Shown: one piece after another, positions 6,152-12,102 of the stretch
How the letters are laid out: the number at the start of each line of letters is the position of its first letter
How positions within the stretch are numbered: position 1 is the first letter of the stretch
NCBI GenBank assembly: GCA_002311455.1
Contig: DCAJ01000073.1
Coordinates: forward strand, 1-12,102
Reading direction: 5' to 3'
From: Anaerolineales bacterium UBA1136
GTDB lineage: Bacteria; Chloroflexota; Anaerolineae; Anaerolineales; UBA11657
Length of the DNA stretch: 12,102 bases
Notes under the pieces: model-generated
The model's database searches: none
What the model saw: the letters and a program-made list of their open reading frames with translations, nothing else
Told to the model about the DNA's origin: nothing
Made by a program: the position numbers and the translations under genes

Positions 6152-8680
6152 TTACTCAAGCACCTTGTCTGACTCCATACTCACATAAACCGACCCAGGC
6201 AGACCATAATCGTATGGCTCACCTACAATCTCAAAAGGATTGGGGTAACTATGCTCAGGGATTGGAGAAGGTATTTGAAACTCCGGAGAGCGTGATCTCC
6301 AGGGATTGTCTTGAGCTGTCTCACCCTTGCGAGCGCTATACCAAAGATTGTATATGCACACAAGTACTGATATAGCAATTAGAATACCTGCAACAGTGAT
6401 CCAAAAATGGTAGTTCTCAATACCTAAAGCCGGATCATAATCTGCTATACGTCTACGCATTCCTTTTAAACCCACAGCTGCTTGACCGATGCTCTGCACC
6501 CAGAATGATGGAGTCATTAACCAAAAATGTAATTTACCTAACTTCTCACTATATTTGCGTCCTGTAGCTTTAGGATACCAGTAATACAGTGCTGCGAAGA
6601 AAGGAAATACAAAGCCGCCGAACATTGTGGCGTGAAAGTGTCCCACAACCCAATAAGTGTCATGTAAAAATAAATCTGTAGCAACCGTACCTGCTGGCAG
6701 ACCCGTCAAACCACCAATTAGGAACACTGATATGGCTCCCAGTACAAAAAGCATAGGGGTTGGAAATGTAAGCTTACCTTGCCACATGGTACCTAACCAA
6801 CTAAAGAACTTTACCCCTGTCGGCACAGCCACTAACAATGTTGCCACCATAAATGGAATACGGAGAAATTCATTCATGCCTGATACAAACATGTGGTGAG
6901 CCCATACAAGAAATCCGAGTAGTGCAATTGACATACTCGAGATGGCTATCCATCTATATCCAAACAACGGCTTACGGCAAAAGACCGGTAGCAATTCGCT
7001 TATTATCCCAAGCCCTGGCAAAATAAACACATATACAGCTGGATGAGAGTAGAACCAGAATAGATGTTGAAAAAGGACTGGGTCACCTGGAGGTGCACCA
7101 ACAGCCTTAGCAGCCTCTGATATAAATGGATCAAAAAATCCCATTCCAAGTACGCGTTCTGTAACTACCATCAAGAAAGCCAAACCAATAAATTGAGTAG
7201 CTGTGAGTTGAAGAATTGCAGTCGATATTGAAGCCCATACAAAAATAGGCATTCGAAACAGACTCATGCCTGGTGCTCTCAGACGCGCCACAGTTACTAA
7301 TAAATTAAGTGATCCAACTATTGACGAAAGACCAATCATGTACACGCCTAAAAAGAACAGTTGAACTCCAATTGGAGCACGGGCACTCAACGGTGGATAC
7401 CCGGTCCATCCAGTATCCCATCCACCAACAAAAAGTGCCGTAATCAGAAGTATGACACCAGGTACGTTGATCCAATAACCAAATGCGTTTAGACGTGGAA
7501 AAGCCATGTCAGATGCGCCAATCATTAATGGCACCAGATAGTTTATCATCCCACCAACACCAATCAATATGCTTACTATCATAATAATGCCATGAGCACT
7601 TATAAAGGAATTGTAAGTTCCGTACGATATGAATTGCATTCCAGTAGCTACAAGCTCAAGACGAAACACCATTGCCAACGAGCCACCTACCAACATCACC
7701 AATATTCCGGTAACTGTATATTGAATGCCTATTACCTTGTGATTGTAATCAACACTAAAATACCGGAACCACGAGGGTTTTCCACTGGGAGGACCATGAA
7801 CCATGGGTGCCTGCATTCCAATCATCCATTTACCCCAATCAGTTAATGCACCAACACCTATCATGAAACCTAGCGTACCTGTGACGGCACCCACGACCCA
7901 AGCAGGCTCTGCTGCCCAAAACTCATCCAGGCCCATAAAAAACCTAATAGCCCATACCAAACCCATACCAAACAGAGTGCCAAATAGCTGGCCGAGCAAA
8001 CCACGGACTAGCCCAATGGTAAGGAAAAATGGAGGCTGCCAGGTAGGAACGGCTTCATTCGCAGACTCGCGTACTCCTCCTCCATGTGATTGTTCTATGG
8101 TCACAACATCTTCTGCTTCCAAATCTTCAAGCCCAGCAGTTGAAGCCTCTGGTACTTCCTCAACGTCACTAACTTCAGCTTCCTGGTCATCACTCTCTTC
8201 TACCACATCAACTGCAGCCGCTTCAGGCACCTGATCAATTTCATCTTCCACAACTGGAGAGGCCATCACTTCCTCATCTTGCATATCCAATGCACCGTAG
8301 CCAACGCCCTCAGTAAAATATGTATAATTAGGTTGTATGTCTTCAGTCAGGTCTATGTTCTCACCTGCTTCTAGCTGCTTAGTACAATCAAGAATCACAG
8401 AATCACCTTGGTTATTCTGGCCCTCATAATGACCCTGCAAACCAATTCTTGCTATGTATTCACCACCTTTTGCATCATACTGAGCAGGTACAGCTTCTTC
8501 TTCGAAAATAGCCTCGTAAGGACACTCTGGAATACATGCGCCGCAATCAATACAAGTTTCCGGATCAATATAATACCAAGGCCACTCCTTCATCGGTTTT
8601 CCAGGAATAATGCACTCTACGGGACATACCTCCACACAGGAACTGTCACGTAGACAAAGCGAGGTGATAATATAAGTCAC
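6152..8680 (-). CDS. coxA: Ferredoxin::cytochrome c oxidase subunit I fusion (A2-type heme-copper oxidase)
   Basis: One uninterrupted 842-codon frame. Residues 1-80 are a bacterial ferredoxin with eight cysteines: C9, C15, C19, C23 and C43, C46, C49, C53 (the last four in CxxCxxCxxxCP). About 80-132 look like the extra tail of the Chloroflexota-type ferredoxin; 133-200 form an Asp/Glu-rich linker; 215-250 and 258-288 are two extra hydrophobic segments. Canonical subunit I starts near 314. Ligands: low-spin heme His363 and His683, heme a3 His681, CuB His546, His595 and His596, cross-link Tyr550. Helix VI reads YSHPAVY instead of GHPEVY, the mark of A2-type oxidases. The D-channel entry (Asp391 in DMAFPRLN) and K-channel Lys624 are kept. 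GTG 8680 is the start because GGAGG lies six bases upstream. An even number of extra helices would keep the ferredoxin cytoplasmic (inference). Confidence 0.93.
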   Translation of the reverse strand: MTYIITSLCLRDSSCVEVCPVECIIPGKPMKEWPWYYIDPETCIDCGACIPECPYEAIFEEEAVPAQYDAKGGEYIARIGLQGHYEGQNNQGDSVILDCTKQLEAGENIDLTEDIQPNYTYFTEGVGYGALDMQDEEVMASPVVEDEIDQVPEAAAVDVVEESDDQEAEVSDVEEVPEASTAGLEDLEAEDVVTIEQSHGGGVRESANEAVPTWQPPFFLTIGLVRGLLGQLFGTLFGMGLVWAIRFFMGLDEFWAAEPAWVVGAVTGTLGFMIGVGALTDWGKWMIGMQAPMVHGPPSGKPSWFRYFSVDYNHKVIGIQYTVTGILVMLVGGSLAMVFRLELVATGMQFISYGTYNSFISAHGIIMIVSILIGVGGMINYLVPLMIGASDMAFPRLNAFGYWINVPGVILLITALFVGGWDTGWTGYPPLSARAPIGVQLFFLGVYMIGLSSIVGSLNLLVTVARLRAPGMSLFRMPIFVWASISTAILQLTATQFIGLAFLMVVTERVLGMGFFDPFISEAAKAVGAPPGDPVLFQHLFWFYSHPAVYVFILPGLGIISELLPVFCRKPLFGYRWIAISSMSIALLGFLVWAHHMFVSGMNEFLRIPFMVATLLVAVPTGVKFFSWLGTMWQGKLTFPTPMLFVLGAISVFLIGGLTGLPAGTVATDLFLHDTYWVVGHFHATMFGGFVFPFFAALYYWYPKATGRKYSEKLGKLHFWLMTPSFWVQSIGQAAVGLKGMRRRIADYDPALGIENYHFWITVAGILIAISVLVCIYNLWYSARKGETAQDNPWRSRSPEFQIPSPIPEHSYPNPFEIVGEPYDYGLPGSVYVSMESDKVLE

Positions 8681-8686
8681 TAGTAA

Positions 8687-8691
8687 CCTCC
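8687..8691 (-). promoter_or_regulatory. Ribosome-binding site fixing the GTG start of the ferredoxin::coxA gene
   Basis: Minus-strand GGAGG (within GGTGGAGG) lies six bases before GTG 8680. This shows that translation begins at the ferredoxin rather than at an internal methionine in the linker, such as residue 133, and so supports a real fusion protein. Confidence 0.8.
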
Positions 8692-8720
8692 ACCAAATTC
8701 AAACATATTGCGATAATCAT

Positions 8721-9743
8721 CTAATCTTTTACAGATTTGATGAATGCTGTGAGATCTTTTATGTCAATTTCAGATAGAATTTCCCCAAAGTTTGCGGGCA
8801 TTAGATTTTGAAAACCCTTAACAATCTGATCACCTGGATACAAGATGGAGTGTCGTATATAGTCCTCATTGACTATTACGCTAGTTCCATCATCCAGTTT
8901 CTCTTGGGAACCAAACAAATTGAGCCAGCTTGGACCCACTACAACAGTTCCATCCAAAGAATGACATCCTATACATCCTTGGGTCTCGTACAATTGCTCT
9001 CCACGCGCTTCAGGAGTATCAAGAGCAGCCAACCTAGCTGTCTCTGCTCCAACCCAATTGTCAAATTCAGACCTTTCAACAACTCTTACATCAGCCAGCA
9101 TTTGGGAATGACGAAGTCCACAAAGTTCGGCACAACGAACTTTGTACTTTCCAACAACTGTGGGCGTCACTCGCAGCAAATTAACTGCACCGGGTACAGC
9201 ATCCTGTTTTACCCGAAATTCCGGAACCCAAAAATTATGAATGACATCTGTAGAAGTAATCTCAAATCTAATAGGTTGATTTACAGGCAACAAAAGCTCT
9301 GTGGATGTCAATCCTTGCTCCGGATAATCAAACCTCCAAGACCATTGAGCACTAGTTACCTCAACAACCATTTCATCTGGAGCAGATGCAGTAACATCGC
9401 GCAGCGTCACCACTCCAATATATCCCATAACAGCTACAATAATCAGTGGGATCACAGTCCAGGTAATTTCCAATCTGGTGTTCCCATGGATATGTTTACC
9501 AGCACTAAGATCTCCTGGCTTACTTCTAAAAACAATAATACTGAAAAGCATAAAAACAATCACTAGAGCAAACAAGAATGCTATGAGCTTCAAGTGAATT
9601 CCGAACAACCAATCAATAGTTACACCCTGAGCACTTGCAAGAGGTGGCAATAAATCAGCCGAATCAAGAAGCACAGCACCAGCTACTGTGACTAGAACAA
9701 CTATGATAGTTGCTACTACAAAATGTCTCACATCCACTCCCAT
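8721..9743 (-). CDS. coxB: Cytochrome c oxidase subunit II with CuA and a C-terminal cytochrome c domain (caa3 type)
   Basis: It accepts electrons outside the membrane and passes them to subunit I. The product is 340 residues. Helix 1 at about 8-26 may be a signal anchor; helices at about 47-72 and 95-113 give the two-helix hairpin. The CuA domain has QWSWRF at 133-138, His169, and the loop CAELCGLRHSQM with Cys204, Glu206, Cys208, His212 and Met215, all copper ligands present. The cytochrome c domain has the heme motif CIGCH at 257-261 and a likely sixth ligand Met315 in LMPANFG. The ATG at 9743 is preceded by TAGAG. It is the first gene of the oxidase cluster, 40 bases before the fusion gene, so the operon order is II-I-IV-III. 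Confidence 0.96.
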   Translation of the reverse strand: MGVDVRHFVVATIIVVLVTVAGAVLLDSADLLPPLASAQGVTIDWLFGIHLKLIAFLFALVIVFMLFSIIVFRSKPGDLSAGKHIHGNTRLEITWTVIPLIIVAVMGYIGVVTLRDVTASAPDEMVVEVTSAQWSWRFDYPEQGLTSTELLLPVNQPIRFEITSTDVIHNFWVPEFRVKQDAVPGAVNLLRVTPTVVGKYKVRCAELCGLRHSQMLADVRVVERSEFDNWVGAETARLAALDTPEARGEQLYETQGCIGCHSLDGTVVVGPSWLNLFGSQEKLDDGTSVIVNEDYIRHSILYPGDQIVKGFQNLMPANFGEILSEIDIKDLTAFIKSVKD

Positions 9744-9769
9744 TTTTTACTCTATCACAATCTATGTGC

Positions 9770-9786
9770 TTAGCGCATGTGTCTCC
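9770..9786 (-). other. Two-codon mini-ORF with ribosome-binding site in the coxB leader
   Basis: In the presumed coxB leader, minus-strand GGAG (9786-9783) is followed after four bases by ATG CGC TAA (9778-9770), a Met-Arg-stop minimal ORF. The same bases form a weak imperfect hairpin (ATGCGC, TAA, GCACAT; one mismatch). It may be chance; see the findings. Confidence 0.15.
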
Positions 9787-9836
9787 AAAAACAAACTAAA
9801 AGTAATTCCTTTGTGAAATAACGTGCTAATGCCGAG

Positions 9837-9865
9837 ATTATACCAGAACGGCCGTTTCAGCAAAC
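9837..9865 (-). promoter_or_regulatory. Promoter of the caa3 oxidase operon, with a palindrome in the spacer
   Basis: The minus strand has a perfect TATAAT at 9842-9837, about 94 bases before the coxB ATG. The -35 is weak: TTTGCT or TTGCTG with 16- or 15-base spacing. A perfect 10-base palindrome, AACGGCCGTT (9847-9856), lies between them and is placed well for a regulator to bind. The site lies between divergent coxB and the plus-strand gene at 9873. No second, plus-strand promoter is clear; TATACT at 9885-9890 is inside the annotated start of that gene. Confidence 0.5.
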
Positions 9866-9872
9866 GATTTTT

Positions 9873-10592
9873 ATGATGATTGTTGTATACTCAACTCGTA
9901 TGATAAATCTTATTGTACCGTCGCTGATTATTACATTGTCGATTGGCCCTATTGTATCCAAACAACCAGTAGAGTATCCAAGTGCTACACTGATTGCAAA
10001 CATCACTAAGCCTACGCAAGGCGACCTCGTAAACGATATAGTACAAATTATTGGTACCGTTGGTAATGCAGAGTTCGATCATTACGAGATGCATTTCGCC
10101 CTACATCCTAACCCAACAGACACGTGGTTCCCCATTGTTTTATCGGGCACTATTCCAGTAACAAATGGAGTATTGGGTCAATGGGATACTAAAGGTATAT
10201 CGAACGGCAAATATGTGATACGCCTAGGAGTATTTGATGCGGAAGGAAATCTTTTGGCTAAAACTAGAGTAAGCGATATATTGGTGAACACTGAGCCAGC
10301 ATCAATTTCTCAAACCGCTACTCCTACAGTCATAGATGCTGCAACTCCCGTCTTAAGTCCTACTGAAATGCCAAAATCCAATCGAATAGTCAATCCAGAA
10401 AAGTCATTGTTCACCAACATCTTGTATAAGCAACAGCAAGAGTATGATTACATTAGCATATTCACCACAGGAGCTGCCTACTCTGTATTCATATTTCTGA
10501 CGCTAGGCTTTTATTTACAACTACGCAGATTAGTGCGTCCTCATTTACGACGAGTATTGAGAAACATCAGAAATGATTTGCGTAGACCATGA
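9873..10592 (+). CDS. Membrane-anchored extracytoplasmic protein with one beta-sandwich module, function unknown
   Basis: Up to 239 residues. Starts at 9873, 9876 or 9900 are possible; none has a good ribosome-binding site. The 9900 start would leave a cleaner N-terminal signal or anchor segment (INLIVPSLIITLSIG). About residues 40-140 form a beta-rich module with ANITKPTQGDLV, IIGTVGNAEFDHYEMHFAL, GVLGQWDTKGISNGKYVIRL and GVFDAEGN, an Ig or fibronectin-like style often seen in surface proteins of Chloroflexota. A Thr/Pro-rich linker (about 143-170) leads to a membrane helix at about 197-217 and a strongly basic tail (LRRLVRPHLRRVLRNIRNDL), predicted to be cytoplasmic. It is divergent from coxB and 100 bases upstream of pth. 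I do not recognise a specific family. Confidence 0.75.
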   Translation: MMIVVYSTRMINLIVPSLIITLSIGPIVSKQPVEYPSATLIANITKPTQGDLVNDIVQIIGTVGNAEFDHYEMHFALHPNPTDTWFPIVLSGTIPVTNGVLGQWDTKGISNGKYVIRLGVFDAEGNLLAKTRVSDILVNTEPASISQTATPTVIDAATPVLSPTEMPKSNRIVNPEKSLFTNILYKQQQEYDYISIFTTGAAYSVFIFLTLGFYLQLRRLVRPHLRRVLRNIRNDLRRP

Positions 10593-10692
10593 GCTTATCA
10601 GTTGCATAGCCTAGATGTTACAATTAATAATCAATCTCAATTCACGCTAGATATTTTACAATATCATGTAAATAATCAATTAGATATCCATA
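10593..10692 (+). other. A+T-rich gap upstream of pth with a short repeat and a small inverted repeat
   Basis: The gap holds a 10-base direct repeat AATAATCAAT (10626-10635 and 10671-10680) and an inverted repeat TTTACA / TGTAAA with a 6-base loop (10655-10672). No convincing -35/-10 pair or ribosome-binding site for pth is visible, and there is no strong terminator for the preceding gene. Confidence 0.3.
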
Positions 10693-11274
10693 ATGGAAAA
10701 ATACTTAATTGTAGGTCTAGGTAACCCGGGACAAGTATATGTCCGCCAGCGTCATAATGTGGGTTTTATGACGCTAGATGCAATATCACGGAAACATAAC
10801 GTATCATTTACCAAACACAGAGGCAAATGCCTTGTTGCAACCTTCCACCTCAACAGCACGAGCATTATACTCTTAAAACCTCAGACTTTCATGAACTTAA
10901 GTGGCCGCTCAGTGCAAGAGCTTGTACGATATTACGATATACAGCTGGGTAAAACACTGGTAATTTTCGATGACCTTGATTTACCAATTGGTGGTATCAG
11001 GATTCGGAAAAGCGGTGGTTCGTCAGGTCACAAAGGCATGCAGTCAGTAATTGAGTTTCTAGGATCAGAGACTATTCCAAGGCTACGCTTAGGCATTGGA
11101 AGACCTCCAGCAATTATGGAGCCTAAAGACTATGTACTCCGGACTTTCTCTGAGCACCAACAGCAACATATTAATTCCCAATTACCAAAAGTAATCGCAG
11201 CTGTAGCAACTTTTGTGATTGATGGAATAAATACTGCCATGAGCAATTATAATTGTACAAGTTTAAAGGAATGA
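10693..11274 (+). CDS. pth: Peptidyl-tRNA hydrolase
   Basis: It releases tRNA from peptidyl-tRNA that drops off the ribosome, acting in the cytoplasm. The 193-residue product has the usual length and the family motifs: GLGNPG at 8-13 with substrate-binding Asn11; RHNVGF with catalytic His21; FMNLSG with Asn68; DDLDLP with Asp93; and GSSGHKGMQS with His113. The position after His113 is Lys rather than the Asn of the E. coli enzyme, a variation I believe is found in other bacteria. Start ATG 10693 leads straight into the first beta strand (YLIVGLG). It overlaps mfd by four bases (ATGA), so the two are probably cotranscribed and translationally coupled. Confidence 0.97.
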   Translation: MEKYLIVGLGNPGQVYVRQRHNVGFMTLDAISRKHNVSFTKHRGKCLVATFHLNSTSIILLKPQTFMNLSGRSVQELVRYYDIQLGKTLVIFDDLDLPIGGIRIRKSGGSSGHKGMQSVIEFLGSETIPRLRLGIGRPPAIMEPKDYVLRTFSEHQQQHINSQLPKVIAAVATFVIDGINTAMSNYNCTSLKE

Positions 11275-12102
11275 ATCTAGAAGGTCTACTACCTTACATC
11301 CGAGCTATACCCACATACAGGGAAACACTAGAATTAGTTTCCGGATTGCAATCAGATGCAGGTCATGTAATCACTTTAGACATCCCTAGCGCAGCGCGCC
11401 CAGCCATAATCGGAGCCCTCAAAGCAGATCTGAAACGTCCTTTGTTAGTACTGGCAGCCCAAGACAATCGTGCTCGTATATTGCAACAAGAATCATTTGT
11501 CTGGAATCCAACTGGACACTTCCAGAATTTCTCTGAACCAAACTGTGTTTACTATCAGCGCTCACCACGTGGACCCCGCGCTATCCAACAAAGAATAGCT
11601 ACGATGACTCAATTTTTCTTACAAGCAAATAACGAATTTGCCGGCGGAGTAAGCAGTGCCCGCGCACTGATGACTCCTACCCTACCATTGGATCTTTTCA
11701 AGACGTATTCAAAATCTATATTATTAGGAGAAACTATACGCTTAAACAAGCTTCTCAAAACATTGGTGGACTCTGGTTACACTCATGGTACCATGGTGAC
11801 ATCACCGGGTGAGCATAGTCGAAGAGGCGGTATTCTAGATATATGGCCACCCGCAGACCTGCTTCCCACTCGCATCGAATTTATTGGCGAGAGCATTGAA
11901 AGCATGCGTAGATTCGACCCATCAACTCAGCGTTCGGTTGATAGAGTTGAGATATTGCATATTCATCCAGCTCGTGAAACACTACCCAAAAATGGTCCGG
12001 CAGCAGCTCCCAAAATACAGATGGAATGGCCATCATTTGAGAATAAAAGTGTTGTTTCAGATCACCAACACGACTTTGAACTACTTAGCGCTGGGGCTAC
12101 AT
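11271..12102 (+). CDS. mfd: Mfd, transcription-repair coupling factor, N-terminal part (cut by the right edge)
   Basis: Mfd removes RNA polymerase stalled at DNA lesions and recruits UvrA. The first 277 residues are present, covering the UvrB-like N-terminal region that contacts UvrA; the helicase motor would lie off-window. The diagnostic stretch is SRRGGILDIWPPADLLP (about 183-199), followed by TRIEFIGESIESMRRFDPST and QRS, a very typical Mfd/UvrB sequence. The ATG at 11271 overlaps the pth stop as ATGA, with AAAGGA immediately upstream, so coupling to pth translation is likely. The pth-mfd neighbourhood is common in bacteria. No lesions in the visible part. Confidence 0.96.
   Translation, partial: MNLEGLLPYIRAIPTYRETLELVSGLQSDAGHVITLDIPSAARPAIIGALKADLKRPLLVLAAQDNRARILQQESFVWNPTGHFQNFSEPNCVYYQRSPRGPRAIQQRIATMTQFFLQANNEFAGGVSSARALMTPTLPLDLFKTYSKSILLGETIRLNKLLKTLVDSGYTHGTMVTSPGEHSRRGGILDIWPPADLLPTRIEFIGESIESMRRFDPSTQRSVDRVEILHIHPARETLPKNGPAAAPKIQMEWPSFENKSVVSDHQHDFELLSAGAT

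Noticed and set aside
7803..8234. Plus-strand ORF of 143 codons rich in Ser, Thr and Pro
   Set aside because: It is the reverse complement of the acidic linker and N-terminal helices of the fusion protein; the composition mirrors the Asp/Glu/Ala codons on the coding strand.
8808..9566. A 252-codon plus-strand ORF opposite coxB
   Set aside because: It lies fully antisense to a gene with all CuA and heme c motifs, has a composition unlike a real protein (rich in Ser, Asn, Ile, with scattered Cys), no ribosome-binding site, and no recognisable domain.

Overview
This window looks like chromosomal DNA from an aerobic bacterium of moderate A+T content, most likely a member of the Chloroflexota. 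The lineage guess rests on three things: a ferredoxin of the type I associate with that phylum, tied to cytochrome oxidase subunit I; a caa3 gene order with a CtaG_Caa3-type assembly factor and SURF1; and a surface beta-module protein of a style common in that phylum. It is an inference from protein character, not from a marker gene. I see no tRNA, rRNA, insertion sequence, phage gene or CRISPR array.

Minus strand, read from the right: a divergent promoter near 9840 drives a long caa3-type oxidase cluster. The order is coxB (subunit II with CuA and a cytochrome c domain), an 842-codon ferredoxin::subunit I fusion, subunit IV, coxC (subunit III), ctaG, surf1, a wrecked ctaB (heme O synthase), an interrupted and split ctaA (heme A synthase), and a small exported beta-sandwich protein with a C-terminal membrane anchor. 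After a separate promoter near 670-698, secD begins and runs off the left edge.

Plus strand, from 9873: a membrane-anchored extracytoplasmic protein of unknown function, then pth (peptidyl-tRNA hydrolase), then the start of mfd (transcription-repair coupling factor). pth and mfd overlap by 4 bases; mfd runs off the right edge.

The oxidase genes would build an A2-type caa3 terminal oxidase. Subunit II receives electrons outside through its heme c and CuA, subunit I reduces oxygen, and CtaG and SURF1 help insert copper and heme. Two points stand out. First, a complete bacterial-type ferredoxin is joined to subunit I by an acidic linker and an extra hydrophobic pair, probably placing an Fe-S module on the cytoplasmic face of the oxidase. 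Second, the two enzymes that would make heme A are the only damaged genes here. ctaB carries four in-frame stops and two frameshifts, and ctaA has a nonsense codon at an expected tryptophan and a broken junction between its halves, while every neighbouring gene reads cleanly. Either heme O/A synthesis is encoded elsewhere, the oxidase uses another heme, or this 2-kb stretch has local sequence errors.
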